A stretch of 53,750 nt of DNA, taken from NCBI GenBank assembly GCA_013824215.1, contig PNNM01000001.1, positions 1-53,750 on the forward strand, read 5' to 3'. How positions within the stretch are numbered: the stretch's first letter is position 1; each line of letters opens with the position of its first letter. A program made the translations under genes and the position numbers. The notes below the pieces were generated by a model, which had not been told where the DNA came from, did no database searches, and saw only the letters and a list, made by a program, of their open reading frames with translations. This DNA comes from Coriobacteriaceae bacterium (GTDB lineage Bacteria > Actinomycetota > Coriobacteriia > Anaerosomatales > D1FN1-002). Shown here in pieces: positions 1-9,222 of the stretch.

Positions 1-1919
1 CCATCGCCACCGCGGTCTTCGCGGTCGAGGCGTATCAGGCATGGCGCGAGGCGGCGGCGGGTGAGACGGCCGCGCTGACGCAGGCGGCGCTCATCGCCAT
101 CTCACTCGCGGTGGCCGCCATCCCCGAGGGCCTCCCCGCGGTCGTGACCATGGCGCTCTCGATCGGCGTGCGCCGCATGGCCCAGCGCAACGCGATCGTC
201 CGGCGCCTCCACGCGGTGGAGACGCTCGGCTCAACGACGTTCATCTGCTCGGACAAGACGGGGACGATCACGCGCAACGAGATGCGGGTGCGCCGGATCG
301 TCGTGGGCGAGGACACCGCCGACATCCTGCCCGACTTCGCGCTCTCCCCCGATGGTGCGGTGCCGATAGGCGAGGACTTGGATCTCATGTTCGAGATCGC
401 CGCGTCCTGCAACGACGCGCGCTTTGCGGCGGACGACACGCTGGTCGGCGACCCGACCGAGACCGCGCTCATCGAAGCCGCCGATCGCCTCTCCGAACAC
501 GGCGTGCGGCCGAAGCGCGTGGGCGAGGTGCCGTTCGACTCGGAGCGCAAGCGGATGACGACCGTGCATGCCTCCGGCGGCGGGCGCGTCGCGTATATGA
601 AGGGCGGCGCCGACGTGGTGCTCGCGCTGTGCTCCTGCGCCCTGCTCCGCGGCGAGACCGTCCCGATGACCGAGGGCCTTCGCACCCGCCTCTCGGAGGT
701 CAACGCCGGTCTCGCCTCGAGCGGATACCGGACGCTCGCCCTCGCCATGCGCACGCTGTCGACCGACGAGCCCTCCGAGGGCGAGGATCTCGAGCGGGAC
801 ATGACCTACGTCGGCATCGTCGCCCTGCTCGACCCGCCGCGGGCAGGGGTCGCCGAGGCGATCGACGAGTGCCACAGCGCCGGCATCCACGTCGCGATGA
901 TCACCGGGGACCACGCCTTGACGGCGCAGGCGATCGGTTCCGAGATCGGGCTCGTGGAGGGTGAGCGCGTGGTCACCGGCGTCGAACTGGAACGGATGTC
1001 CGACGACGAACTCGCCTGCGCGGTCGACGATATCCGCATCTACGCGCGCGTGGACCCGGAGCACAAGCTCCGCATCGTCAACGCGCTGAAGCGCCGCGGG
1101 CACGTCGTGGCCATGACCGGCGACGGCGTCAACGACGCCCCGGCGCTCAAACGCGCGGACATCGGCGTGGCGATGGGTCGCATCGGGACCGACGTCTCCC
1201 GCGAGGCCGCGGACATGGTGCTCGCGGACGACAACTTCGCGACCATAGTGGAGGCCATCCGGCAGGGACGCATCGTCTTCGAGAACCTGCGCAAGGTCAT
1301 CCTCTTCCTGCTCTCGTGCAACATGTCCGAGGTTCTCATCGTGTTCACGACCGCGCTCATCTCGCCACATCCCGCCCTGCTGCCCCTGCAGATCCTGTGG
1401 ATCAACCTGGTGACGGACGGCCCTCCCGCGCTCGCGCTCGGCGTGGACCGGGGATCACCGCGCGTGATGGACCGGGCTCCGCGAGGCCCGGAGGAGTCGA
1501 TCCTCACACCCGATCGCCAGATGCAGATCCTGGTGCAAGGCGCGCTCATGACGCTCGCCGGCCTCATCATCTACTTCGGTGCGGGCAGGCTCTTCCCCGT
1601 CGACGGCCCCGAGCATGCTCAGACGATGCTGTTCACGGCCATGGTGCTCGTGCAGGGTTTGCACGCCTTCAGCTTCCTGTCCGCGTCGAAGACCGTCTTC
1701 TCGCGTGAGTCGCTCCGGAACGGGTGGCTGATCGGCGGGTTCGGCGTGTCGCTCGTTCTTCAGGCCGCTGTGATCTACCTGCCGCCACTCCGGAGGCTGT
1801 TCGGCACCGTCCCGCTCGGCGTCCACGACTGGATCGCCGTGGTCGCCGCCGTGCTCGTTCCGGTCGTGGCGATCGACGCGCTGAAGGTCCTCGGCGCGAT
1901 AAGGGCGCGGCGGGCGTAG
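1..1919 (+). CDS. Cation-transporting P-type ATPase, C-terminal part (5' end outside window)
   Basis: This is the C-terminal two thirds of a P2-type cation pump, probably of the calcium or broad cation class. The reading frame is open from the first bases of the window, so the start lies upstream. A membrane segment ends in PEGLP, the ion-binding helix motif. The phosphorylated aspartate is in CSDKTGTIT (Asp codon at 252). The nucleotide-binding domain carries KGG (from base 601), and the hinge motifs MITGDH and TGDGVNDAP follow. The C-terminal helices include LQILWINLVTDGPPA, typical of the SERCA/PMCA-like subgroup. It would couple ATP hydrolysis to cation export across the cytoplasmic membrane. 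Ion specificity cannot be settled without the N-terminal half. A sensor kinase follows 71 bases downstream on the same strand. Confidence 0.95.
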   Translation, partial: IATAVFAVEAYQAWREAAAGETAALTQAALIAISLAVAAIPEGLPAVVTMALSIGVRRMAQRNAIVRRLHAVETLGSTTFICSDKTGTITRNEMRVRRIVVGEDTADILPDFALSPDGAVPIGEDLDLMFEIAASCNDARFAADDTLVGDPTETALIEAADRLSEHGVRPKRVGEVPFDSERKRMTTVHASGGGRVAYMKGGADVVLALCSCALLRGETVPMTEGLRTRLSEVNAGLASSGYRTLALAMRTLSTDEPSEGEDLERDMTYVGIVALLDPPRAGVAEAIDECHSAGIHVAMITGDHALTAQAIGSEIGLVEGERVVTGVELERMSDDELACAVDDIRIYARVDPEHKLRIVNALKRRGHVVAMTGDGVNDAPALKRADIGVAMGRIGTDVSREAADMVLADDNFATIVEAIRQGRIVFENLRKVILFLLSCNMSEVLIVFTTALISPHPALLPLQILWINLVTDGPPALALGVDRGSPRVMDRAPRGPEESILTPDRQMQILVQGALMTLAGLIIYFGAGRLFPVDGPEHAQTMLFTAMVLVQGLHAFSFLSASKTVFSRESLRNGWLIGGFGVSLVLQAAVIYLPPLRRLFGTVPLGVHDWIAVVAAVLVPVVAIDALKVLGAIRARRA

Positions 1920-1990
1920 GCGACGGGAAGGTGGTGGCGTCTCCGCCGCGCTCGCCCGATACTTGGCGTCGAGCGCGAGACGGGAGACGC

Positions 1991-4120
1991 ATGGCCGAGG
2001 TACGCGCGAAACGGGGCCGACCGGTGCCGCGCACGCTGCGCGGACGGCTGTCGCTCGTGGTGCTGACCGGCAGCATCGCGGCCGTCGCCGTTGTCGCCTT
2101 CACCACCATCGCGCTCTCGGGCCTGTTCACCCAGGCCATCGCCGCCGAGACCGCGGCCGCCCGGCTCGGCGAGTTCCGCTCCTTCCTCGCGATGAAGGTC
2201 GAGTCGGCCGACATCCAGGTCCTCAACTACGCCGAGTGGGACGACTTCTACGTCCACACGTCACCCGACGAGCCGCCGTCCGAGCAATGGATGACCGCTG
2301 AGGTGTCGGGATGGCTGCCCACCCGCACCGAGGCCGAGACCATCGCTTGGCTCGATCGCAGCGGCCGGATCGTCTACTCCACAGGCGAGGCGGACGACGT
2401 CCGAGCCCTCGTCCGGATGGCGCTCGGTTTGAACGGCGGATCGCTGAGGGGTCCGATCGGGCTCTCGCACGGCCCGGCCGTGGCCTCCATCCGCCCCGTC
2501 ACCGGTTGGCCGAGCAAGCCCTACGTCGGCTATGTGGCGATCGCGCAGTACCTCTCGCCGAAGATGCTCGATGGCTTCGTGTCCACTACCGGCGCGCGCG
2601 GCGTCTCGGCATCCCCGGCCGGAGAACGCGTCATCACTTCGTCGGACGTGACCGCCGAGGGATGGGGTGGGGTCGAGATACGGGGCGGGGCGGGAGAGTT
2701 CAGTGTGACGGGCGAGCTCGCGGGGCCGGGGGGCGAGGTGGTGGGGCTCGTGACGGTGCGTGACGCCGACCCGATGGCCGGCCACACCATGCGCGCGCTC
2801 GCTCTGGCCTCGCTGCTGGTGGTCGGACTCACCCTCGCAGGCGGTGTGAGTGTCAACGCACTCCTGCGCCGCATGGTGAGCCGGCCGGTCGACGAGATCG
2901 GGACACGGGTGCGCGTCGCCGTCGAGACCGCGCTCTCCGGCGCCGGGTACACGCCTCTCCAGAGCGAGCCGGGCACACCCGAGGAACTGCGCACGACCCT
3001 CGAGGTCGTCGACGCGCTCATACAGCGGCTCGCGGCTCGCCAGACTGAACTGGAGCGGGCGGCCGACGAGGCGCGCGCCGCCGAAGAGCGCCTCCGCATC
3101 GCGGTGGACGACTCGACCGAGGCGAAGGTCCTCGTCATCGACGGCGTGGTGCGCCTCGCCAACCCTGCCGCTGCCGCCCTCTTCGGGCGTCCCGTCGGCG
3201 AGATGCTCGGCAGGCCGGCCGCCGAGGCCCTCGGCACAGCGTCGGTCACCACCGAGGCCGGCACGCCGTTCGGGCTTGCGCAGGCGGCGTCCTCCGGCGA
3301 CGCGGAACTTCCCGCCCTCATGGTCGAGGTGGAGGACCGCGCGCCCCGCTGGGTGGAGGCGCGCGTGGTCGCGCATCCCGAACAGGGCGAGTACCTGATC
3401 ACGGCGCGCGACGTCACCGAGCCGCGCCGGCTCGGGGAACTGCGTGAGGAGGTCCTCCAGCTGGTGAGCCACGACCTGAAGTCGCCGCTCTCCGTCATCG
3501 CCGGCTACCTCGACATCCTGGAGACCCGGGCCGAAGAGGCCACGCGCGCCAAGGCGATCGACGGAGCACGTCGCGGGACCCAGCGGATGAACGCGCTGCT
3601 CGACGACCTCGTCAACACCACGCGCGCAGACGAGTTGTTCGCCCCGCGCTCGATGGCCCCGGTGCGGATCGACCGTCTGGCCGAGGACGTGGTGGCCTCG
3701 TTCGAACACACCACACGCCACCCGCTGAGATTCGAGAGTGGTGGCCCGTGCGTCGCCTACGGGGATGAGCGAAGGCTTCGGCAGGCACTCGTCAACCTCG
3801 TCACCAACGCCATCAAGTACTCCCCCGAGCTGCGGCCCATCACCGTGGGTGTGCGCGAGGAAGGTCCCCACGTGCTGCTGCACGTGGAGGATGAGGGACC
3901 GGGGGTGCCCGAAGCGGACCGCCTGTGCGTGTTCGAGCGCTTCTACCGGGCCGACGTCTCCGAGGGGCGGCCGGGTATCGGTCTCGGGCTATACATCGTG
4001 CGGGCGATCGTCACCGCGCACGGGGGAACGGTGCGGATCGAGGACCCTGACGACGGAGCGGGCTCCAGGTTCGTCATCGAGTTGCCTCGCGGCCACGCGC
4101 CTGAGCGCGATGGCGACTAG
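1991..4120 (+). CDS. Membrane sensor histidine kinase with CHASE4-like extracellular domain and PAS domain
   Basis: A 709-residue sensor kinase. I start it at ATG 1991 because GGGAG lies about five bases upstream; the open frame extends further up, into the ATPase gene, but without support. Order: N-terminal TM helix (about 18-42); extracytoplasmic domain with LNYAEWDDFY, a hallmark of CHASE4; second TM helix (about 260-285) with a HAMP-like stretch; a helical linker; a PAS-like domain (about 375-480); a HisKA H-box LVSHDLKSPL with phospho-acceptor His494; and a HATPase domain with N-box NLVTNAIKYS, G1 box DEGPGVP, and G2 box GIGLGLYIVR. No response regulator adjoins it, so it is an orphan kinase here. 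The stop codon overlaps the stop of the convergent ddl gene. Confidence 0.92.
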   Translation: MAEVRAKRGRPVPRTLRGRLSLVVLTGSIAAVAVVAFTTIALSGLFTQAIAAETAAARLGEFRSFLAMKVESADIQVLNYAEWDDFYVHTSPDEPPSEQWMTAEVSGWLPTRTEAETIAWLDRSGRIVYSTGEADDVRALVRMALGLNGGSLRGPIGLSHGPAVASIRPVTGWPSKPYVGYVAIAQYLSPKMLDGFVSTTGARGVSASPAGERVITSSDVTAEGWGGVEIRGGAGEFSVTGELAGPGGEVVGLVTVRDADPMAGHTMRALALASLLVVGLTLAGGVSVNALLRRMVSRPVDEIGTRVRVAVETALSGAGYTPLQSEPGTPEELRTTLEVVDALIQRLAARQTELERAADEARAAEERLRIAVDDSTEAKVLVIDGVVRLANPAAAALFGRPVGEMLGRPAAEALGTASVTTEAGTPFGLAQAASSGDAELPALMVEVEDRAPRWVEARVVAHPEQGEYLITARDVTEPRRLGELREEVLQLVSHDLKSPLSVIAGYLDILETRAEEATRAKAIDGARRGTQRMNALLDDLVNTTRADELFAPRSMAPVRIDRLAEDVVASFEHTTRHPLRFESGGPCVAYGDERRLRQALVNLVTNAIKYSPELRPITVGVREEGPHVLLHVEDEGPGVPEADRLCVFERFYRADVSEGRPGIGLGLYIVRAIVTAHGGTVRIEDPDDGAGSRFVIELPRGHAPERDGD

Positions 4121-5052
4121 CCCCGGTCCTCCAAGGCAAGTTCGACGAGCTGCGCGCACAACTGCGGGAACTCGATCCCCGCTGCACGGGCCGCATCCGG
4201 GAACAGGCTCGTGGCGGTCATCCCGGGGATGGTGTTCACCTCGAGCAGGTAGACCTCCCCATCCGCGGTGACAATGGTATCCGCACGCGACATGCCCCAG
4301 CAGCCGAGCGCGGCGTGTGCCTCCAGCGCGAGCCGGACACACTCGGCGTCCGCCTCGGCGGATATGCGCGCCGGGATGATGTGCCTGCTCATCCCCGGCA
4401 CATACTTCGACTCGTAGTCGTAGAACTCGTGCTCGGGGACGATCTCGAGACTCGGAAGCGCCCGGGGATGTTCGTTGCCGAGCACCCCGACCGTGACCTC
4501 CGCCCCCGCCACGAAACGCTCGACGAGCGCGACCGCATCGTGACGGAACGACTCCTCGAGCGCCACCGGCAGCTCCTCTGGCGCATGCACGATCGTCACG
4601 CCGATCGCCGAGCCTTCCGAAGCCGGCTTGACGACGGTGCGCGTCCCGAGCTGCATCACGAGCGCGTCCGTGTCGAAAGGCTCGCCCCGCCGGACCGTCG
4701 CCCACTCCGGGGTCTTCAGGCCGTGCAGCTCGAAGAGCCGTTTGCTCATGACCTTGTCCATCGCCGCGGCGCTCGCCAGCACGCCGGACCCCACGTACGG
4801 CAGGTCGAGCAGCTCGAGCAGACCTTGGATCGTGCCGTCCTCGCCCCAGCGCCCGTGGAGGCAGATGAAGGCCACGTCCGCCCCGCTGACCCGGATGGCC
4901 TCGATGAAGCCGGCGTCACCCGTGTCGATCTCGACCACCCGGAAGTCCGCCGAGGCCAGAGCGCTCGCCACCTGCGCGCCGGTGTTGAGCGATACCTCGC
5001 GCTCGGCGGACCTGCCGCCCTTCAGGACCGCGACGGTGCGCACCGCGCTCAC
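4117..5052 (-). CDS. ddl: D-alanine--D-alanine ligase
   Basis: An ATP-grasp ligase of 311 residues that joins two D-alanines for peptidoglycan precursors in the cytoplasm. The N-terminus has VAVLKGGRSAEREVSL, the typical Ddl opening. HGRWGEDGTIQG and PYVGSGV follow, then the ATP-grasp core with VVKPASEGSAIGV, and LLEVNTIPGMT near the end binds magnesium and substrate. The open frame runs far upstream, but the family length and context support GTG 5052: its GTGA overlaps the TGA of the upstream membrane-protein gene, so the two are probably translationally coupled. The stop codon (TAG, bases 4117-4119) overlaps that of the convergent histidine kinase. Confidence 0.95.
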   Translation of the reverse strand: MSAVRTVAVLKGGRSAEREVSLNTGAQVASALASADFRVVEIDTGDAGFIEAIRVSGADVAFICLHGRWGEDGTIQGLLELLDLPYVGSGVLASAAAMDKVMSKRLFELHGLKTPEWATVRRGEPFDTDALVMQLGTRTVVKPASEGSAIGVTIVHAPEELPVALEESFRHDAVALVERFVAGAEVTVGVLGNEHPRALPSLEIVPEHEFYDYESKYVPGMSRHIIPARISAEADAECVRLALEAHAALGCWGMSRADTIVTADGEVYLLEVNTIPGMTATSLFPDAARAAGIEFPQLCAQLVELALEDRG

Positions 5053-5687
5053 AACCAGCCGAGCCTGAGCGCATCGAGCATGATCAGGCCGACGACCCAC
5101 AAAGCGACGCCGGCGAACGTCGCCGCTGCCCCCCGCACGAGCGCGGTCACGAACAGGCCGTGGCGCAGGTGCTGGGGCGTGGTCGCGCGCGTACGCATCC
5201 AGACGATCAGCGCGAGCACCGGGCCGAGCATGGCGAGCGCAAGGCCGCCCAGCAGGAGCGGGCCGTAGTACGCCGACTCGACGGGCGAGGCGGCCGGATT
5301 CGAGAACAGGACCGTGACCCCGGAGGCCGCATACACCGCCCACACCGCCACGTACACCACGAACGGCCACTTCGGGATCCCTGCCGCGACCACGACCTGT
5401 ACCGGCTCGGGCGCATCGGTGGGAGCCGGTTCGGGCGCATCGGGCGGCGTCTCGGCCTCGGCCGTCTCCGGCTCCTCGGCCCCGGGCATCGTCTCGGGCG
5501 CCGTCTCGGCTTCCGCTTCCTCCGGCGCTTGCTCGGCTGTGACCGGATCGCTCGCGGCCTCCTCGAGCGGCTCGTCCGGCTCCGCGGCCTCCGCCTCGGC
5601 GGTCTCCACCTCAGCGACTAGATCGACGGGCTCTTCGGGCGGCGTCTCGGGGTCAGGCGGAACGTGTTCCTCCAGCGTCTCGTCCAA
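5049..5687 (-). CDS. Acidic, Pro/Glu/Ala-rich membrane protein of unknown function
   Basis: A 212-residue protein that I do not recognise. Residues about 1-100 are low-complexity and strongly acidic, rich in Glu, Ala and Pro. Three hydrophobic segments follow (roughly 107-125, 135-160 and 180-205), with a short basic loop between the last two. The start is TTG 5687, with GGAGGG about eight bases upstream. Its TGA overlaps the GTG start of ddl, so the two form a unit. The gene is divergent from htrA. It may anchor an acidic, disordered tail at the membrane, but no function can be assigned. The ddl neighbour suggests, but does not show, a cell-envelope role. Confidence 0.75.
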   Translation of the reverse strand: MDETLEEHVPPDPETPPEEPVDLVAEVETAEAEAAEPDEPLEEAASDPVTAEQAPEEAEAETAPETMPGAEEPETAEAETPPDAPEPAPTDAPEPVQVVVAAGIPKWPFVVYVAVWAVYAASGVTVLFSNPAASPVESAYYGPLLLGGLALAMLGPVLALIVWMRTRATTPQHLRHGLFVTALVRGAAATFAGVALWVVGLIMLDALRLGWL

Positions 5688-5822
5688 GCGAAGGCCCTCC
5701 CCCGTCCCCGGTCGCGTCTACGCGCAGTCTAGTCGACGGTCGGCGCGTGAGACAACGCGGGCGGGCGTACTACTATGGAGGGACGCAAGAGGCCCGAGAG
5801 GCCACGGGACCGAGAAGGTGCG

Positions 5823-7121
5823 ATGGACGACAACACCACCCGCGAGACCGCCCCCATCACGACAGCGGACGTCCCATCCGCGGCGCCGGACGCCGCGCAC
5901 GCACTGCCTGTGGCGGTGCCCGAGGAGCGCGGGCCGAGGGCAGGCGGCTCCACGCTCGCCGTGGCCGCTGCCGTTGCGCTGCTCGTCGGTCTGTGCGCCG
6001 GGACCGGGGCCGGCATCGGCGGAGCGTGGCTCCTGCTCAACGGCCGCGCGGCCCTGCCTTCCAAAGTCGAGGTGGTGCCGGCGTCCACGGACGAGCCCGT
6101 CACCGCGGCGGTAGTAGCCGCGGTCGGCAGCATCGTCAACATCGACATCTCGGGGGACACCAGCTCCACCGATGACAGCGACGGGGCCCTGCCGCAGGGG
6201 CATCCCGACGTGCCCGTCATCGGCCAAGGCTCGGGGGTCGCGTTCAGGCAGGCGCCCGGCGGCGGCACTTACATCCTCACCAACGACCACGTGGTGGAAG
6301 GGGCGGACGAGATCGTCGTGCGCGACACGGCCGGGGAGTCATACGACGCCGTGCTGGTCGGCACCGATGCGGAGACGGACATCGCGGTGGTCGAGGTGGA
6401 CCGCAAGCTCCCGATCGTGAAGGTCGGCGACTCCGAGAAGTTGCGCGTCGGCGACCTTGTGGTGGCCATCGGCTCGCCTTTCGGGCTCTCACACTCGGTG
6501 ACCGCCGGCGTGGTCTCGGCTCTCGCGCGCTCGCTTCCCGACTTCGGGGACGACGACAGCGCCAGCTACCCGCTCGTCGACGTCATCCAGACCGACGCCG
6601 CGATCAATCCGGGGAACTCGGGCGGGGCGCTCGTGGACCGCACGGGCCGCTTGGTCGGGATCAACACGGCGCTCTACTCGGACGAGGGCGCGAACGGCGG
6701 GATCGGCTTCGCCATCCCCTCGAACACCGCGATGAGGGTCGCCGAGCAGATCATCTCGGGGAAGGGCGTCGAGCACCCCTTCCTCGGCATCGTCGGCCAG
6801 ACCGTCACGCGGGAGTTCGCCGACGAGCGTAGCCTCCCGGCGTCCGAGGGGGCGTACGTGGTACAGGTGACGCGCGGCACCGGTGCCGCGAAGGCGGGCG
6901 TGCGGGAGAAGGACCTCGTCGTGGGGTTGGACTCGACCCGGATCCGTTCGATGGACGACCTCATCCTCGCGGTCCGCCGCCACCGCGTCGGTGACACCGT
7001 GACGCTGAAGCTCTACCGGTCAGGCAGGTTGATCGAGCTGGAGATGACAGTCGGACAGAAGCCTGACGACCTCGAGTCGCTCATCGGGACCGAGGGCACG
7101 CTGCCCGAGAACCACCCGTAG
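5823..7121 (+). CDS. HtrA/DegP-family serine protease, membrane-anchored, with one PDZ domain
   Basis: A trypsin-like S1C protease of 432 residues for quality control of extracytoplasmic proteins. Order: a short polar cytoplasmic segment, one TM helix (about 42-70), the protease domain, then a PDZ domain (about 325-415). The catalytic triad is visible: His156 in NDHVVEG, Asp186 in ETDIAVVEV, and Ser266 in NPGNSGGAL. The PDZ domain begins with FLGIVGQTV. I prefer ATG 5823 over the in-frame ATG 5775 because AGAAGG lies at good spacing before 5823. It is divergent from the acidic membrane protein/ddl pair and convergent with the multihaem cytochrome gene. The usual length of the class (about 400-450) fits. 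Confidence 0.93.
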   Translation: MDDNTTRETAPITTADVPSAAPDAAHALPVAVPEERGPRAGGSTLAVAAAVALLVGLCAGTGAGIGGAWLLLNGRAALPSKVEVVPASTDEPVTAAVVAAVGSIVNIDISGDTSSTDDSDGALPQGHPDVPVIGQGSGVAFRQAPGGGTYILTNDHVVEGADEIVVRDTAGESYDAVLVGTDAETDIAVVEVDRKLPIVKVGDSEKLRVGDLVVAIGSPFGLSHSVTAGVVSALARSLPDFGDDDSASYPLVDVIQTDAAINPGNSGGALVDRTGRLVGINTALYSDEGANGGIGFAIPSNTAMRVAEQIISGKGVEHPFLGIVGQTVTREFADERSLPASEGAYVVQVTRGTGAAKAGVREKDLVVGLDSTRIRSMDDLILAVRRHRVGDTVTLKLYRSGRLIELEMTVGQKPDDLESLIGTEGTLPENHP

Positions 7122-7147
7122 GACCGCTCGCGATCGGTGAACAGCGA

Positions 7148-7171
7148 GGGGTCGGCGCTCCGTCCGGCCCC
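7148..7171. terminator. Possible bidirectional terminator hairpin between htrA and cytochrome gene
   Basis: Two eight-base arms (7148-7155 and 7164-7171), with one G-U pair, lie in the gap between two convergent genes. No clear T-run follows on either strand, so this is only a candidate. Confidence 0.3.
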
Positions 7172-7202
7172 CTCCGGTCAGCGTCCGGTACGCAACGGCG
7201 CT

Positions 7203-8582
7203 CTACTTGCCTCGGGCGGTCCTCCGGGCGCGGAGTACGGTGACCCCGATGACCCCGAACAGGGCCGCGAGTCCGATCACAGCGATGATCGCGAGGTTCT
7301 TCAGCCCTTGGTCGGGATTCCGGCCGTCTCTGGCGGCGGCCTCACGCTCCGCGGCGGCGGCCTCCTCTGGTGAACTGAAGACCGCCAGCACCGACTTGGC
7401 CATCTCGGTCGTCGGGATCTTCACGCCAGCCTCTTCGGCCATCTTCTCCGAACACGAGCGGTAGTTGAGGACCGCCTCCACGGTGACGCCGCCGTCCTGC
7501 GGCATGGCGTACTCGGAGGTGAACGTCTTGGAGCCCTTCGGCGGGATACGCGTGTCGCTCTTCACGGACACGGCGTCCCAGACCTCGGCCGGGAACCTGC
7601 CTCTCGCGTCCGCCAGAACGGTGTTGAAGTCGTGCCGCTCGGAGACGAGCTTGCTGCCGCCCGCGTCGGTGACGGTGACCTGCAGCCAACACTCCCGCAC
7701 GTCAGTCAGACCGGTCGGCAGGTAGTGGCCGGCGCCCGAGTTGACCACGGTGACGGCGATCTCGGCCTTCTTCCCGGGCTCGACGATCTCTTGAGCCTCG
7801 AGCTCCAGCGTCGCAGCGCCCTTCAGGCGCTCCTCGGCCAAGGCGGCGTTGCCCAATCCGACGTTGCCGCCAGCCCACGTCATCGTGTAGATGTGCGGCC
7901 TTTCGGGGCCGAGCCCGGAGGCCCTTCCCGGATTCGGCTTGGTGACACCGGCGCCCGGGGTCATGTGGCAGTCCTGGCAGGTGATCCCCTGCTTCGCGTA
8001 CTCGCTCTTGGACCATTCCGTGTAGGTGGCCTCGAGCGGTAGTCCGTTGGCGGGATGGTTGACGTTGTGGCAGACGCCGCAGAACGCGGCCTGCTCGTGG
8101 TAGTTGGAGTACGCCGTCTCGTGCGCCGGGGACAGGGCGTCCTTCAACTGCGCGCGCTTCACGCCGTTGGCGTCGATCCTCCAGGAGAAGTTGCCTGGCG
8201 GCATCGCCGTCCCGGTGAGCTGGTGGCAGAAGTCGCAGCTGACGGCCTCGGCCGCCGAGCCCGAACGCGACTTGCCCTTCTTGCCCACGAGCCCCGCCAT
8301 CGCGGCGACGGGCCCGTGGCAGGTCTCGCAGAACGGGCCGAGCGCACCATTGGTGGCCCGATTCGCCTCGGAGAGCTTCAGCTGGTAGATGGGGTCCACG
8401 AGCGCCTTGCTGTGCATCGTCGTGCGCCACTGCTCGAGGAAGGCCGTGTGGCACCCGCAGTTCTCGACCACATCGAACTTGGACTGCGGCACCTTCGGCA
8501 CGGCCGCCGACGCGATGGCGGGGACCGCGGCTCCGACCAGCGCCGCGAGAGCGAGCGTCACCAGGACCCGGATCCTCGTCAT
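7203..8582 (-). CDS. Membrane-anchored multihaem cytochrome c
   Basis: A 459-residue secreted cytochrome. A signal peptide (about 1-27) is followed by haem c attachment sites: canonical CETCH (85-89), CDFCH (116-120), CGVCH (168-172) and CQDCH (202-206). One irregular site, CGCH at 42-45, has a single residue between the cysteines. Several further histidines (such as MHSK and HET) could be distal ligands. After a beta-rich, haem-free region there is a C-terminal TM helix (about 428-450) and a basic tail, so the haem domain faces outward on the membrane. A role in electron transfer across or outside the membrane is likely; the partner is unknown. ATG 8582 is preceded by AGGAGG. The gene is divergent from a reverse rubrerythrin. 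Confidence 0.9.
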   Translation of the reverse strand: MTRIRVLVTLALAALVGAAVPAIASAAVPKVPQSKFDVVENCGCHTAFLEQWRTTMHSKALVDPIYQLKLSEANRATNGALGPFCETCHGPVAAMAGLVGKKGKSRSGSAAEAVSCDFCHQLTGTAMPPGNFSWRIDANGVKRAQLKDALSPAHETAYSNYHEQAAFCGVCHNVNHPANGLPLEATYTEWSKSEYAKQGITCQDCHMTPGAGVTKPNPGRASGLGPERPHIYTMTWAGGNVGLGNAALAEERLKGAATLELEAQEIVEPGKKAEIAVTVVNSGAGHYLPTGLTDVRECWLQVTVTDAGGSKLVSERHDFNTVLADARGRFPAEVWDAVSVKSDTRIPPKGSKTFTSEYAMPQDGGVTVEAVLNYRSCSEKMAEEAGVKIPTTEMAKSVLAVFSSPEEAAAAEREAAARDGRNPDQGLKNLAIIAVIGLAALFGVIGVTVLRARRTARGK

Positions 8583-8716
8583 GTGCTCCTCCTGTCCGAC
8601 ACCGGGCTGCTCCTCCGGTGGTCAGTCTACCCTTCCGCTACCCTAGGGAATGTACTTCTTCGCGGCGGGGCTCTTCCCTTCGCGGGCGCGGGGCGACACG
8701 AGGAGGAGGCGGCGTC

Positions 8717-9217
8717 ATGGTCGAGACGTACAGGTGCAAGAGCTGCGGGTACTTCCACGTCGGTCCCGCCCCGGAGCACTGCCCGGTGTGCGGGGCGCCC
8801 AAGACGATGTTCGCCGAGTACGACGGCCCTGGCGATCTCAACGGCACCAAGACGCTCGAGAACCTCAAAGCCGCCTTCGCCGGCGAGTCGCAGGCCAACC
8901 GCCGCTACACGCTGTTCGCACGCATCGCGGAGCTCGAGGGCAACCACACCGCCCGGGCGGCGTTCGAGCGTGCCGCGGCCGAGGAGACCGCCCATGCGCT
9001 CGGGCATCTCGCCTACATGTCCGCCTTCGGCGCGACCTCGGAGAACCTCACCGCTGCCGCCACGGGCGAGGACTACGAGAACACCGAGATGTACCCCTCG
9101 TTCGCCGCCACGGCCGAGGCCGAGGGCTACGCGGACATCGCCTACTTCTTCCGCTCGGTCGGCCGGTTCGAGGGGACGCACCGCGACGAGTACAAGAAGT
9201 CGGGTAGCGAGCAGTAG
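8717..9217 (+). CDS. Reverse rubrerythrin (N-terminal rubredoxin domain plus di-iron domain)
   Basis: A 166-residue non-haem iron protein that reduces peroxide in anaerobes, using electrons from rubredoxin or NADH-linked partners. The rubredoxin-like centre is at the N-terminus (Cys7, Cys10, Cys22, Cys25), before the ferritin-like di-iron domain. That order is the reverse of classical rubrerythrin. The helical domain has AGESQANRRY, EETAHALGH and FEGTHRDEY, supplying the expected Glu and His ligands. ATG 8717 has an AGGAGGAGG ribosome site seven bases upstream; the longer open frame upstream has no support. It lies five bases before rlmN and could share its transcript. Confidence 0.93.
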   Translation: MVETYRCKSCGYFHVGPAPEHCPVCGAPKTMFAEYDGPGDLNGTKTLENLKAAFAGESQANRRYTLFARIAELEGNHTARAAFERAAAEETAHALGHLAYMSAFGATSENLTAAATGEDYENTEMYPSFAATAEAEGYADIAYFFRSVGRFEGTHRDEYKKSGSEQ

Positions 9218-9222
9218 CGCGC

